Shown piece by piece: positions 1-8,487 of a stretch of 31,861 nt of DNA. Positions within the stretch are counted from its first letter, which is position 1, and every line of letters begins with the position of its first letter. The notes under the pieces are model-generated. The model saw nothing but the letters and a program-made list of their open reading frames with translations, searched no databases and was not told the origin of the DNA. This DNA comes from an uncultured bacterium (GTDB taxonomy: Bacteria; Bacillota; Clostridia; Oscillospirales; Oscillospiraceae), in the NCBI GenBank assembly GCA_947364395.1, contig CANASS010000024.1:1-31861 (forward strand). Reading direction: 5' to 3'. The position numbers and the translations under genes are program-made.

Positions 1-91
1 TTTTCGACATTTTCTGTTCGCCGAAAAACAACAAAACCGTCTCGGCGCTGACACTCTGCTTCAATTGTAGCATAGAAGGAGCCGAAGGGAA

Positions 92-352
92 AGGTCCTTC
101 TTTTTCTTGAAAGAAAAAGAAGCAAAAAGAACTTTTGAGCCGTTACGAAAGCGGGTGCAGACTGTGAAGCATCCGCTCGATAACGAATACCAGATCAAAT
201 CAAGAAAAATATATATTTTTCATATTTTACGGGCGGGCGGAAACAAATCAGTTTCTGCCCGCCCGCAAAGGGTGGATATAGGATACGGATAGCAGTCTAA
301 AAGTTTCTTTTTTCGCTTCCTTTTTTCTTTTCAAAGAAAAAAGGAAGACCCC
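92..352. repeat. REPIN/MITE-like inverted-repeat element, copy 1
   Basis: Two related palindromic arms face each other. Arm A (93-149, plus) is an AT-rich hairpin, TTCTTTTTCTTGAAAGAAAA and so on, followed by GCAAAAAGAACTTTTGAG and CCGTTACGAA. Arm B (291-352, minus) is a longer hairpin of the same kind followed by CGAAAAAAGAAACTTTTAGA. The spacer holds a GC-rich hairpin (230-265, CGGGCGGGC / GCCCGCCCG). Both arms recur, in swapped order, at 12202-12452. Arm B directly abuts the stop codon of the ABC exporter gene and could also serve as its 3' end signal. No transposase is encoded; I see no clear target duplication. Bases 1-91 contain no gene I can support. Confidence 0.75.
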
Positions 353-354
353 CG

Positions 355-2571
355 TCAGTCCAGCTCGAACTGGCCGGTGTACAGCTGGTAGTACCGCCCC
401 TGCTCCTCCATGAGCTGGGCGTGGCTGCCCTTTTCCATGATGCGCCCGCCCTCGATGACCACGATGCAGTCGGCGTTGCGCACGGTGGACAGCCGGTGGG
501 CGATGACAAAGACGGTGCGCCCCTCCATGAGGGCGTCCATGCCCTGCTGTATGTGCCGCTCGGTGCGGGTGTCGATGGAGGAGGTGGCCTCGTCCAGCAC
601 CATGATGGGCGGGTCCTTGACGGCGGCCCGGGCGATGGCCAGCAGCTGCCGCTGGCCCTGGGACAGGTTGCCGCCGTCCCCCGTGATCTGGGTCTGGTAG
701 CCCTCGGGCAGGCGGCGGATGAAGCCGTCGGCGTTGGCCGCCCTGGCTGCGGCGACGCACTCCTCGTCGGTGGCGTCCAGCCGTCCGTAGCGGATGTTGT
801 CCATGACGGTGCCGGTGAACAAGTGGGTGTCCTGGAGCACCGCCCCCTGGCTCAGCCGCAGGGAGTCCTTCTCAATGAAGCGCACGTCGATGCCGTCGCA
901 GGTGATGACCCCCCCCTGGATCTCATAAAAGCGGTTAATCAGGTTGGTCACGGTGGTTTTGCCCGCCCCGGTGGAGCCCACAAAGGCGATTTTCTGCCCC
1001 GGGTCGGCGTAGACCGACAGGGTTTTCAGCACCGGCTTGCCCTCCACGTAGGAGAAGTCCACCTGGCTGAGCCGCACCGCCCCCCGCAGCTCGGTGTAGC
1101 AGAATTCCTCGCCGGGGACGTTGCGCACCGCCCCCCGGATCAGGTGAAGGCCCATCCGCCCGTCGGGATCGGGGTACTTCCAGGCCCAGCCGTGGCCCGC
1201 CATCTCCTCCGGGGTCAGCGGCGTGAGGGAGCCGTCCCCCTCCAGGCGCACCCACAGCCCGGTCTTGGAGTCCTGGCCGGGGGGAAGCAGCTTGAGGGCC
1301 CCGTTTTCCTCGTCCGCCTGGCCCAGCTCAAACAGCGTCTCGTCTTCTCCCACCGCCACGGGCACCAGGGCCATGCCGCAGTCCCGGGGCGCCTTCCAGG
1401 CCCAGGCCTTGGGCCTCCCCTGGCCGCCGAACTTGGACAGGGAGCCGTTGGCGTCCTTGTCCACGGGCACCAGGGTCACCCGTCCCTGATCCACTTCGGG
1501 CTGGGCGTCCATAACGGCGAAGATGCGCTCCGCCCCCGCCATGGCGGACAGCAGGGAGTTCACCTGCATGGAGATCTGGTTGACGGGCTGGGTGACCTGC
1601 CGGTTGTACTGGAGGTAGGTCACCAGGGAGCCCAGGGTGAAGCCGGTATTGACCCCGGCACTCATGGCCAGGGCGGCCCCCAGCACGGCGGTGACGGCGT
1701 AGCCCACGTTGGTCAGGTTGGAGGCGATGGGCATGATGGCGGAGGAGTAGAACCCGGCCTGGCTGGCCGCCGTGCGATAGTCCTCGTTGAGAGCCTCAAA
1801 CCGGGCCTTGGCCTGCTCCTCGTGGTTGAAGGCTTTGACCACCTTCAAGCCCTCGATCATCTCCTGGATGTTGCCGTTCACCGCTCCCAACGCGCCCTGC
1901 TGCCGGGCGAAATACTTCCGGCTGCGTCTGCCGAACAGGGTGAACACCGCCAGCACCGCCCCCAGCATCACCAAGGAGCACAGGAACAGCAGCGGGGACA
2001 GGGCCACCATCATGGCCACCACCCCCGCGAAGGTGACCACGCTGGAGATGAGCTGGATCACCGACTGCTGAAGGGCCATCTGCACGTTGTCCGCGTCGTT
2101 GGTGAAGCGGCTCATGAGCTCGCCGTGGGTGTGGGCGTCGAAGTAACTCAGGGGGAGCTGCTGGAGCTTGTCGAACAGCTCCCGGCGCATACGGTTGCAG
2201 CCCTTGAGGGCCAGCTGGGCCATCAGGTTGGCCTGGAGATAGGCGCACCCCGCCGCGATCAGATAGGTTCCCGCCAGCTGGACGCAGGCGGACGCCAGCT
2301 CCGGAAGGCGGGACTGCCCGGAGGCCAGGGCCAGGGTGAGGCTGTCGAAGATGGGCTTTTGCAGGTAGGTGGCCCGGACGCCCAGCAGGGCCTCCGCCAC
2401 CACGCAGGCCAGCACTGCGGCCAGCAGGACGGGCCGGTCCACAATGTATTTCAAGGTGCGCAGGGCGGTTTTGCGCAGGTCCTTGGGCTTGCCGAAGCCC
2501 CCCCTGGGCCCCCCGTGGGGGCCGCCCGGCCCGCCGGGGCCGTGGGGACGGCTGTTGTTGTTCTCAGCCAT
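355..2571 (-). CDS. ABC exporter, catalytic-type half-transporter (second subunit of a heterodimer)
   Basis: Membrane exporter half with a six-helix ABC transmembrane domain (about residues 45-350) and a C-terminal ATPase domain. Walker A GSTGAGKTT lies near residue 531, Walker B IMVLDEA with the catalytic Glu near 655, and the H-loop AHRLST near 690. The signature is altered to LSQGQ, which fits a heterodimer in which this subunit gives the degenerate signature and keeps a working Walker B. The N-terminus is Gly/Pro-rich. Between the two domains is an insert of about 125 residues (roughly 365-490) with two WAWK motifs. The start at 2571 is preferred over 2601 because AGGAGGGG lies just upstream; it overlaps the upstream gene by 8 bases. 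It forms an operon with the MarR gene and the partner half. Substrate unknown; a drug or peptide exporter is the usual inference. Confidence 0.9.
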   Translation of the reverse strand: MAENNNSRPHGPGGPGGPHGGPRGGFGKPKDLRKTALRTLKYIVDRPVLLAAVLACVVAEALLGVRATYLQKPIFDSLTLALASGQSRLPELASACVQLAGTYLIAAGCAYLQANLMAQLALKGCNRMRRELFDKLQQLPLSYFDAHTHGELMSRFTNDADNVQMALQQSVIQLISSVVTFAGVVAMMVALSPLLFLCSLVMLGAVLAVFTLFGRRSRKYFARQQGALGAVNGNIQEMIEGLKVVKAFNHEEQAKARFEALNEDYRTAASQAGFYSSAIMPIASNLTNVGYAVTAVLGAALAMSAGVNTGFTLGSLVTYLQYNRQVTQPVNQISMQVNSLLSAMAGAERIFAVMDAQPEVDQGRVTLVPVDKDANGSLSKFGGQGRPKAWAWKAPRDCGMALVPVAVGEDETLFELGQADEENGALKLLPPGQDSKTGLWVRLEGDGSLTPLTPEEMAGHGWAWKYPDPDGRMGLHLIRGAVRNVPGEEFCYTELRGAVRLSQVDFSYVEGKPVLKTLSVYADPGQKIAFVGSTGAGKTTVTNLINRFYEIQGGVITCDGIDVRFIEKDSLRLSQGAVLQDTHLFTGTVMDNIRYGRLDATDEECVAAARAANADGFIRRLPEGYQTQITGDGGNLSQGQRQLLAIARAAVKDPPIMVLDEATSSIDTRTERHIQQGMDALMEGRTVFVIAHRLSTVRNADCIVVIEGGRIMEKGSHAQLMEEQGRYYQLYTGQFELD

Positions 2572-4300
2572 TGCCCTCCCCTCCTTCCTGCTGGGAGTCA
2601 TAGATTTCCTTGTAGATTTCGTTGGAGGCCATCAGCTGGTCGTGGGAGCCCACCCCGGCCACGGCCCCCTCGTCCAGCACCACGATCTTGTCGGCCTGCT
2701 GCACCGAGCTGATGCGCTGGGCGATGATAATGACGGTGGTGTCCTTCAAATTCTCCCGGAAGGACTCCCGGATCTTCCCCTCGGTGGCGGAGTCCACGGC
2801 GGAGGTGGAGTCGTCCAGGATGAGCACGGCGGGCTTTCTCACCATGGCCCGGGCGATGCACAGCCGCTGCTTCTGCCCGCCGGACACGTTGACGCCCCCC
2901 TGGTCCAGGTTGGTGTCGAAGCCGTCGGGGAAGGACATGATGAAGTCGTAGGCCTGGGCGTCCTTGGCCGCCTGGACCAGCTCCTCCTCGGTGGCGTTCT
3001 CATTGCCCCACAGCAGGTTTTCCCGGATGGTGCCGGAAAACAGCACGTTGTTTTGCAGCACCATGCCGATGCGGCTGCGCAGCTGGTCCAGAGGATAGTC
3101 CCGCACGTCCAGGCCGTCCACCAGCACCCTGCCCTTGTGCACGTCGTAGAACCGGGGGATCAGGTTCACCAGGGAGGACTTGCCTGTGCCCGTGCCCCCC
3201 ACGATGGCCACAAACTCGCCGGGCTTGATGTCCAGGGTGACGTTTCTCAGCACGTCCTCCCCCGCCCCCTCGGTCTGGTAGCGGAAGGACACGTCCTGGA
3301 ACTCCACCCGCCCCCGGGGGGCGGGGAGGCGGTCCGCGCCGCCGCCGGTGATGGCGGGCTGGGCGTCGATGACCTCAAACACCCGGCGGATGGAGGCCTG
3401 GGCCCGGGTGTACTGGAGGACCGCCATGCCCACAAACATAATGGACATCAAAATCTGCATGATGTAACCCAGCACGGTCTGGAGGTAGCCCACGTCCAGC
3501 TCCAGGCCCAGCACCATGTTGCCGCCGAAGTAGAGGGTCAGCACCGTGGCCGCCGCCATGCAGATCATCATCACCGGCTGCATGGCCACCATCCGCAGGA
3601 TGGCCCGCAGGCCCGCGTCGGTAAAGCCGTTGTTGGCGTCCATGAACTTGGCCCGCTCCCGGTCCTCCCGGACATAGGACTTCACCACCCGCACGGCGAT
3701 CAGGTTTTCCTGCACCGTTTCGTTCAGGTGGTCCAGGGCCTTCTGCATCTTCTCAAACAGGGGCATGCACACCTTCATCAGCGCCAGCAGGGCCGCCGTC
3801 ATAATGGGCAGGATGACCAGCACCACCAGGGCCAGCTTGGGGCTGATGACCAGGGTGAGCGCCACGCTGGCCACCAGCATGGTGGCCGCCCGGATGAGTA
3901 TGCGCAGGCAGATCATGGCGGTGTTCTGGATGTTGGTCACGTCGTTGGTCATACGGGTGATGAGGGAGGAGGAGGAAAACCTGTCGATGTCGGCGAAGGA
4001 GAAGGAGGAGATCTTCTCAAACTCCGCGCTGCGCAGGTTGGCTCCCAGGCCCTGGGCGGCGCTGGTGGCGCACTTGGCCGCCAGCCCGCCGGTGAAGGTG
4101 GCGATCACCGCCACCAGCACCATCAGCCCTCCGGCCTTTAAAATGGGGGCTATGTCCTCCTTTAAAATACCCTGGTTGATGATCTGGGCCATGAGCAGGG
4201 GGATGGCCAGCTCGCAGGAGGTCTCCAGGATCACCAGGAGTGGGGATGCGGCGGCGTACTTCTCATAGCCCTTTAAGTAAGACGCGATGCGTCTCAGCAT
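2564..4300 (-). CDS. ABC exporter, degenerate-site half-transporter (first subunit of a heterodimer)
   Basis: Full-length (578 aa) ABC exporter half: six membrane helices in residues 1-310, then an ATPase domain with Walker A GGTGTGKSS near residue 368 and signature VSGGQKQR near 470. The Walker B region reads LILDDSTS, with Asp in place of the catalytic Glu, and the H-loop reads IIAQRIS, with Gln in place of His. These are the hallmark changes of the degenerate ATP site in BmrC/TM287-type heterodimeric exporters, and they match the canonical Glu and His in the next gene. Its start codon lies inside the end of the MarR gene (ATGCTGA overlap), so translation is probably coupled. Likely role: MarR-controlled efflux of a toxic compound. 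Confidence 0.92.
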   Translation of the reverse strand: MLRRIASYLKGYEKYAAASPLLVILETSCELAIPLLMAQIINQGILKEDIAPILKAGGLMVLVAVIATFTGGLAAKCATSAAQGLGANLRSAEFEKISSFSFADIDRFSSSSLITRMTNDVTNIQNTAMICLRILIRAATMLVASVALTLVISPKLALVVLVILPIMTAALLALMKVCMPLFEKMQKALDHLNETVQENLIAVRVVKSYVREDRERAKFMDANNGFTDAGLRAILRMVAMQPVMMICMAAATVLTLYFGGNMVLGLELDVGYLQTVLGYIMQILMSIMFVGMAVLQYTRAQASIRRVFEVIDAQPAITGGGADRLPAPRGRVEFQDVSFRYQTEGAGEDVLRNVTLDIKPGEFVAIVGGTGTGKSSLVNLIPRFYDVHKGRVLVDGLDVRDYPLDQLRSRIGMVLQNNVLFSGTIRENLLWGNENATEEELVQAAKDAQAYDFIMSFPDGFDTNLDQGGVNVSGGQKQRLCIARAMVRKPAVLILDDSTSAVDSATEGKIRESFRENLKDTTVIIIAQRISSVQQADKIVVLDEGAVAGVGSHDQLMASNEIYKEIYDSQQEGGEGNG

Positions 4301-4803
4301 GGGTCACACTTCCTTTCCGGAGGGATGGGGGGCGGGGGAGGCGGCGGACACTCCGCCTCTCCGCCGCCCCCGATTTGATAGAGATTTTCCAGCATACGCT
4401 GGTGAAGCCGGTACACCTGGGCCAGCTCCTCCTGGGTGAAGCCGTGGTACATATGGCCGTCCACCTGCTGGAAAGCCTGAAAGCTGGCCGCCACCGTGTC
4501 CCGCCCCTTGGGGGTGATAAAGATGCGGTTGCGGCGGCTGTCCGCCTGGTCCACCCGCCGGGTGACGTACCCCTGGCGCTCCAGCACCTTCAGCGACGCG
4601 GCGATGGTGGCCGGGGCGCTGTGGAGCTTGTCGGCCAGCTCCTTTTGGGTGGGCGCGCCCTCCGGCCCGTCCGGGTACTGGGCCAGCTGGACCAGCAGGC
4701 GGGGCGAGCCCACATCCTCCACGCCGCGCTGGGCCAGGGCGGCCATGCAGGCGTTGTGGTGGGCGCGGAACAGCTGATTGAGCAAAAGCGCTGATTGGTC
4801 CAT
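4294..4803 (-). CDS. MarR-family transcriptional regulator of the ABC exporter operon
   Basis: A 169-residue winged-helix protein. The helix-turn-helix region reads TQKELADKLHSAPATIAASL, followed by the wing DQADSRRNRIFITPKG, which is the MarR pattern. The start at 4803 is chosen over 4818 because GGGAGGGG sits at proper distance. The tail is unusual: seven prolines in a row, then IPPERKCDPC, ending in an overlap with the exporter start. Local control of the exporter is inferred from position. The promoter upstream carries a direct repeat AATCRTTCG that could be its operator. The ligand is unknown. Confidence 0.9.
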   Translation of the reverse strand: MDQSALLLNQLFRAHHNACMAALAQRGVEDVGSPRLLVQLAQYPDGPEGAPTQKELADKLHSAPATIAASLKVLERQGYVTRRVDQADSRRNRIFITPKGRDTVAASFQAFQQVDGHMYHGFTQEELAQVYRLHQRMLENLYQIGGGGEAECPPPPPPPIPPERKCDPC

Positions 4804-4816
4804 GACGACCCCTCCC

Positions 4817-4878
4817 AATCGTTCGCAGGCTAATCATTCGTGCACGTATTATTTTACCCAGTCGGTCAAAAATGTCAA
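4817..4878 (-). promoter_or_regulatory. Promoter and possible MarR operator
   Basis: On the minus strand, TTGACA (4873-4878) and TAAAAT (4851-4856) are 16 bases apart. Downstream lie two direct copies of AATCRTTCG (4817-4825 and 4832-4840), spaced 15 bases start to start, plus a CGTGCACG palindrome, placed where a MarR repressor would block transcription. Operator function is inference. The remaining bases up to 5009 hold no gene. Confidence 0.6.
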
Positions 4879-5009
4879 GAGGGCGTTTGTGAAAAGTTTG
4901 TGAATTGCTGACGCGGCCCGCAGCATCCAGCACAGGCCCTCCGTGAGACTGGCGCTAGAGAAAAAGGCGGCATGAACTGGGCGGGCGGCGGGGGGGGACC
5001 ATACGCCCC

Positions 5010-5531
5010 TCATTCCGGGGCGTACCAGCGCAATACGTCCGTTGTTCCCTCCCGCCGCAGGGCGGCGCAGGTCACCAGGGCGTCGGAGGCCAGCACAATG
5101 AGGGCGGGAGGCCCCAGCCAGCCCGGAATCCGGGCGGTCAGCTCCGCCACCGCCGGGTGGACGGCGTACACCAGCCCCAGGGCCAGCACCGTCCAGCAGG
5201 CGGAAAAGGCCGGGCACACCAGCCCGCCCAGGCTGCCCGGCATCCCGGCGTAGTCCCAGAACTCCACCCCCAGGGCGTAGCGGTAAAAGGCCCCCATGAA
5301 AAGCTCGGCGGCGGTGGCCGCCAGCCCTCCCGCCAGGGCCACCCACAGGGGGCTTTGGACCCGCGGGGCCAGCCATAAAATGAGGCAGGCCCCCAGGCCG
5401 TACACCGGGCACAGGGGGAGGAGGAGCAGGCATTTTCGGTCCCGCTTGGGGTGGCGGATGGCCCGGGCAAAGGCCACCTCCAGCAGGAAGCCGCAGAAGC
5501 TGTAGATGATAAAATACCAGAGCCAGCGCAT
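5010..5531 (-). CDS. Small integral membrane protein, putative ABC-transporter type IV (CmpB-like) family
   Basis: A 173-residue protein with about five hydrophobic segments. The opening WYFIIYSFCGFLLEV and the later LCPVYGLGACLIL match the pattern of the Firmicute membrane family Pfam PF06541 (ABC_trans_CmpB), usually annotated 'putative ABC transporter permease'. Despite the name, no ATPase partner lies next to it, and transport is not shown. It is downstream of the XRE/membrane gene on the same strand, separated by a GC-rich hairpin. A purine-rich GGGGGAA precedes the start. Function unknown. Confidence 0.72.
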   Translation of the reverse strand: MRWLWYFIIYSFCGFLLEVAFARAIRHPKRDRKCLLLLPLCPVYGLGACLILWLAPRVQSPLWVALAGGLAATAAELFMGAFYRYALGVEFWDYAGMPGSLGGLVCPAFSACWTVLALGLVYAVHPAVAELTARIPGWLGPPALIVLASDALVTCAALRREGTTDVLRWYAPE

Positions 5532-5559
5532 AAAAAATTCCCCCGCCCAATTTTCTTTT

Positions 5560-5589
5560 GGCTTCCCGCCCCTTTCGGAGCGGGAAGCC
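5560..5589 (-). terminator. Strong hairpin downstream of the XRE/membrane gene
   Basis: GGCTTCCCGC and its complement GCGGGAAGCC enclose a short loop, with a nearly continuous stem. It follows the stop of the gene ending at 5644. The tract after it on the minus strand is AAAAGAAAATT rather than T-rich, so termination may be partial and may let the downstream membrane gene be co-transcribed. Confidence 0.45.
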
Positions 5590-5643
5590 CTATCCTGAAA
5601 ATTAGGATGGGGAAACGGGAGCGTTTTGATACAGGAAAGTTTT

Positions 5644-6357
5644 TTACGTCTTGCCGCGGACCCGGCGGCGCATGAACAGCAGAACCGCCGTCACGGCGGC
5701 GCTCGACAGCAGATAGGCGGCAAAGTAGCAGGTCAGCGCCCGCAGAGGCCTGCCTCTCCACCAGCCCCAGTGCTCAAATATCCAGTTGAAAGCCAATATT
5801 TGGGGAATCGGAAACACCAGCCAGCAGACGATTGCGTAAAAGCTCAGACGCGCGGTGCGCCGGCAATCCCCCATTCGGGGGGTGGCCAGCTCAAACAGCG
5901 CCACGCCCAGCAGCTGGATCATGAATCCGACAACCAGCGGGCGGACGGTGCGGCCGCCGAATCGGTAGGACATGAGGCCCACCGCCAGCCCCAGGGCACA
6001 CAGACCCATTGACAGGACAAAGGCGTTGTGCGTCCACCCCTCTTCATCCAAATGCGCCTCTCCGGGCGGGGCAGGCTGAGGCGGGTCCTGCACGGCCTGG
6101 GACGGGGCGGGGTACTGCGGGTCCTGTACCGCCGGGACCAGAACCGCGTCCGGCTCGTCCACCTCCTCCCGGAGCAGGTAATCGCAGGACACGCCGAAAA
6201 TCCGGCTGAGCTGGACCACGTTTTCCGTATCCGGCACCGCGTCGTCCAGCTCCCATTTGCTCACCGCCTGCCGGGACACGGTGAGCCGGGCGGCCAGCTG
6301 CTCCTGGGTCAGGCCGCTCTTTTTGCGCAGCTGTTGCAATTTTTCTCCTATCTTCAT
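5644..6357 (-). CDS. XRE-family HTH regulator with C-terminal membrane domain
   Basis: A 237-residue protein. Residues 1-60 form a Cro/C1-type HTH (LTQEQLAARLTVSRQAVSKW). A Pro/Gln-rich linker (about 70-110) contains two AVQDP repeats, and the rest holds about four hydrophobic helices. The DNA-binding domain should therefore be tethered to the inner face of the membrane. The start at 6357 is chosen because GGAGG lies 9 bases upstream and the following MKIGEKLQQLRKK is a standard XRE opening; the longer frame lacks a ribosome site. It is divergent from a second membrane-anchored HTH gene. Ligand and targets are unknown. Confidence 0.85.
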   Translation of the reverse strand: MKIGEKLQQLRKKSGLTQEQLAARLTVSRQAVSKWELDDAVPDTENVVQLSRIFGVSCDYLLREEVDEPDAVLVPAVQDPQYPAPSQAVQDPPQPAPPGEAHLDEEGWTHNAFVLSMGLCALGLAVGLMSYRFGGRTVRPLVVGFMIQLLGVALFELATPRMGDCRRTARLSFYAIVCWLVFPIPQILAFNWIFEHWGWWRGRPLRALTCYFAAYLLSSAAVTAVLLFMRRRVRGKT

Positions 6358-6408
6358 AATGATATACCTCCTGGTTTCGGCTCGCGCCGGTTTCGCTAGC
6401 GTGGCTTT

Positions 6409-6437
6409 ATGATAGCCCTTTCCGCAGCCCCGGTCAA
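6409..6437 (-). promoter_or_regulatory. Promoter of the XRE/membrane gene
   Basis: Minus strand TTGACC (6432-6437), 17-base spacer, TATCAT (6409-6414), about 50 bases upstream of the start codon. Confidence 0.7.
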
Positions 6438-6457
6438 CCAAATCGAGCTGGAAAATA

Positions 6458-6515
6458 AGCGCAACCTAAAGTTGCGCTGTATTTGGTGGACGCAACCGCC
6501 CTTTTTTGGTAAGAT
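6458..6515 (+). promoter_or_regulatory. Dyad operator and promoter of the TM-HTH gene
   Basis: A perfect inverted repeat AGCGCAAC-CTAAA-GTTGCGCT (6458-6478) lies between the two divergent promoters. Downstream, TGGACG (6487-6492) and TAAGAT (6510-6515) are 17 bases apart and lead into AAAGGAGG before the gene at 6541. The dyad is a candidate site for either flanking HTH protein. Confidence 0.55.
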
Positions 6516-6540
6516 GGACCCATCAAAAGGAGGTAATGTC

Positions 6541-6897
6541 ATGAGAGTATCCATCGCAGCCATCCCTGTGCTGCTGCTCAACATCGCCCTTTGGGCCCTT
6601 TTCATCTACTTCATAGTGCTGATTATCCGGGCTCTGCGGAAATATCTCCGCTCCGGCACAGGCGGCGGAAACCCGCCCGAGCAGGCCAAAAATTTAGGCG
6701 AAGCCCTCAAAGGCCACCGCACCAGCCGAGGCTACACCCAGGAGTACGTGGCCGAGGCCGTGGGCGTCAGCCGTCAGGCGGTCAGCAAGTGGGAGAACGG
6801 CGCCGCAGACCCCAGCACCGCCAACCTGATGGCTCTGGCCAAGCTTTACGGCCTGTCGGTGGATGAGCTTCTAAAGCAGGCGGGAACAACGGAATAA
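6541..6897 (+). CDS. Membrane-anchored HTH protein (N-terminal helix, C-terminal XRE domain)
   Basis: A 118-residue protein with one long hydrophobic helix at residues 6-31, a short Gly-rich linker, then a complete Cro/C1 HTH (about 50-112; TQEYVAEAVGVSRQAVSKWE). This is the reverse domain order of its divergent neighbour. AAAGGAGG precedes the start at 6541, which excludes the longer frame. A membrane-tethered repressor or sensor is the simplest reading. A terminator follows at 6906-6939. Confidence 0.82.
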   Translation: MRVSIAAIPVLLLNIALWALFIYFIVLIIRALRKYLRSGTGGGNPPEQAKNLGEALKGHRTSRGYTQEYVAEAVGVSRQAVSKWENGAADPSTANLMALAKLYGLSVDELLKQAGTTE

Positions 6898-6905
6898 ACG
6901 GCAAA

Positions 6906-6939
6906 ATGCCCCTCCCCCTTTGGCGAGAGGGACATTTTT
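6906..6939 (+). terminator. Rho-independent terminator
   Basis: The stem ATGCCCCTC / GAGGGACAT (one mismatch) is followed by TTTTTC, directly after the TM-HTH gene and before the murE ribosome site. Confidence 0.65.
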
Positions 6940-6985
6940 CTGCCCAAAATCATAGATTGGGGAAAACTCCATAGGAGGTTTCCCC

Positions 6986-8431
6986 ATGAAGCTGTCCCAA
7001 CTTTTATCCGTTCTCGGCGCGGACTGCCCCCAAGACGCCGAGATCACCGCCCTGGCCTGCGACTCCCGGGAGGTGGTCCCCGGCGCGCTGTTCGCCGCCC
7101 TCCCCGGACACCGCGCCGACGGCCGGGCCTACATAGCCGACGCCCTGAACCGGGGGGCCGCCGCCGTGGTGTGCGCCCCTCCCCTGCCCCAGAACGTCCC
7201 CGGCATTTGTATCCCCGCAGACGACCCCCGGGCCGCCCTGGCCCTGCTGGCGGCGGAATTTTACGGCCGTCCCGCCGGCGGCCTCTCCCTCATCGCCGTC
7301 ACCGGCACCAAGGGCAAGACCACCACCGCCCACATGGTCCGGGACATTCTCTCCGCAGCCGGGTACGTCACCGGCATGACCGGCACCCTGGGGACCTATA
7401 TCGGGCGGGAAAAGCTGTCCGACAGCCCCAACACCACCCCGGAGCCCATCGCCCTCCACCGCGCCCTCCGCCAGATGGCCGACGCCGGATGCACCCACGT
7501 GGTGATGGAAGCCTCTTCCCAGGCCATGAAGCTGAAACGGCTCTACGGGCTGGAGTTCGCCGCCGGACTGTTCCTCAACCTCTCCCCGGACCACATCGGT
7601 CACGGTGAACACGGGGATTTTGAGGAGTACCGCGCCTGCAAGGCCGCCCTGTTCCGCCAGTGCCGCCGGGCCGTGGGCAATATGGACGACCCGGCCTGGC
7701 CCCATATGGCGGTCCAGCGCCCCCCCAGCGCCCCCGTTTCCTCCTTCGGCTTCGACGACCGGGCGGACGTGCGGGCCCTGGCCATCGAGCCCGACCCGGA
7801 ACGCCCTCTGGCCGTCCGCCTCACCACGGCGGGCGCGCCCCGCTATCATATCCCCCTGCCCGGGCGTTTCAACGGGTACGACGCCCTGGCCGCCGTAGCC
7901 CTGGCCAGGGCCCTGGGCCTCAACGACGGCGCGGTGCGGGCGGGACTGGCCCACGTCCGGGTACCGGGGCGGGCCCAGCGCCTCCCCGTCCCCGCCCCCT
8001 TTGAGGTGGTGGTGGACTACGCCCACAACGGCGCCAGCTTTGACGCGGTGCTGTCCGCCCTCCGGGAGCACCATCCCCGGCGGATCATCGCCGTTTTCGG
8101 CGCGGGAGGCGACCGGCCCAAAATGCGCCGGACAGATATGGCCCGCTCCGCCGCCCGCTGGGCGGACTTCGCCGTGCTCACCGAGGACAATCCCCGCTCT
8201 GAGCGGGCGGAGGACGTGTGCGCGGACATCTCCACCGCTCTGGGGGACTTCCCCCATGAGATTGTGCCGGACCGCCGCGCCGCCATCTTCCGCGCCCTGG
8301 ACCTGGCCCGCCCCGGGGAGGTGGTGGCCCTGCTGGGCAAGGGCCATGAGGACTATATCGAGGAAAAGGGGATGCGCCGCCCCTTCTCCGAGGCCGAAAC
8401 CGTGCGGGCCTATTTCGGGGCCCAGCGCTGA
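6986..8431 (+). CDS. murE: UDP-N-acetylmuramyl-tripeptide synthetase (MurE-type Mur ligase)
   Basis: An ATP-dependent ligase of peptidoglycan precursor synthesis that adds the third amino acid to UDP-MurNAc-L-Ala-D-Glu in the cytoplasm. The length (481 aa) is normal. The N-terminal UDP-substrate domain is followed by the P-loop GTKGKTT (residues 107-113), the central NTTPEP and EASSQ motifs, and a C-terminal domain with DNPR (residues 401-404), the signature that recognises meso-diaminopimelate. AGGAGG precedes the start. The gene stands alone, outside any cell-division (dcw) cluster, so it may be a second MurE copy or a relative with another amino acid; a main copy elsewhere cannot be excluded. 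Confidence 0.85.
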   Translation: MKLSQLLSVLGADCPQDAEITALACDSREVVPGALFAALPGHRADGRAYIADALNRGAAAVVCAPPLPQNVPGICIPADDPRAALALLAAEFYGRPAGGLSLIAVTGTKGKTTTAHMVRDILSAAGYVTGMTGTLGTYIGREKLSDSPNTTPEPIALHRALRQMADAGCTHVVMEASSQAMKLKRLYGLEFAAGLFLNLSPDHIGHGEHGDFEEYRACKAALFRQCRRAVGNMDDPAWPHMAVQRPPSAPVSSFGFDDRADVRALAIEPDPERPLAVRLTTAGAPRYHIPLPGRFNGYDALAAVALARALGLNDGAVRAGLAHVRVPGRAQRLPVPAPFEVVVDYAHNGASFDAVLSALREHHPRRIIAVFGAGGDRPKMRRTDMARSAARWADFAVLTEDNPRSERAEDVCADISTALGDFPHEIVPDRRAAIFRALDLARPGEVVALLGKGHEDYIEEKGMRRPFSEAETVRAYFGAQR

Positions 8432-8487
8432 CCCGCCCCCATACGCCGCCCCGCCGGAACCCTCGCGGTTTTTGTTTCAAAAAAGAG

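Noticed and set aside
421..2712. Long plus-strand frame of 763 codons opposite the ABC exporter
   Set aside because: Low-complexity His/Gly/Gln-rich shadow of a clear ABC gene, with no domain. The same holds for 2369-4141, 13738-15150, 17655-20072, 22156-23052 and 25237-27273 (minus).
5010..5531. True ABC transporter permease
   Set aside because: The family name suggests this, but there is no ATP-binding partner nearby and no permease motif; kept as a membrane protein of unknown function.
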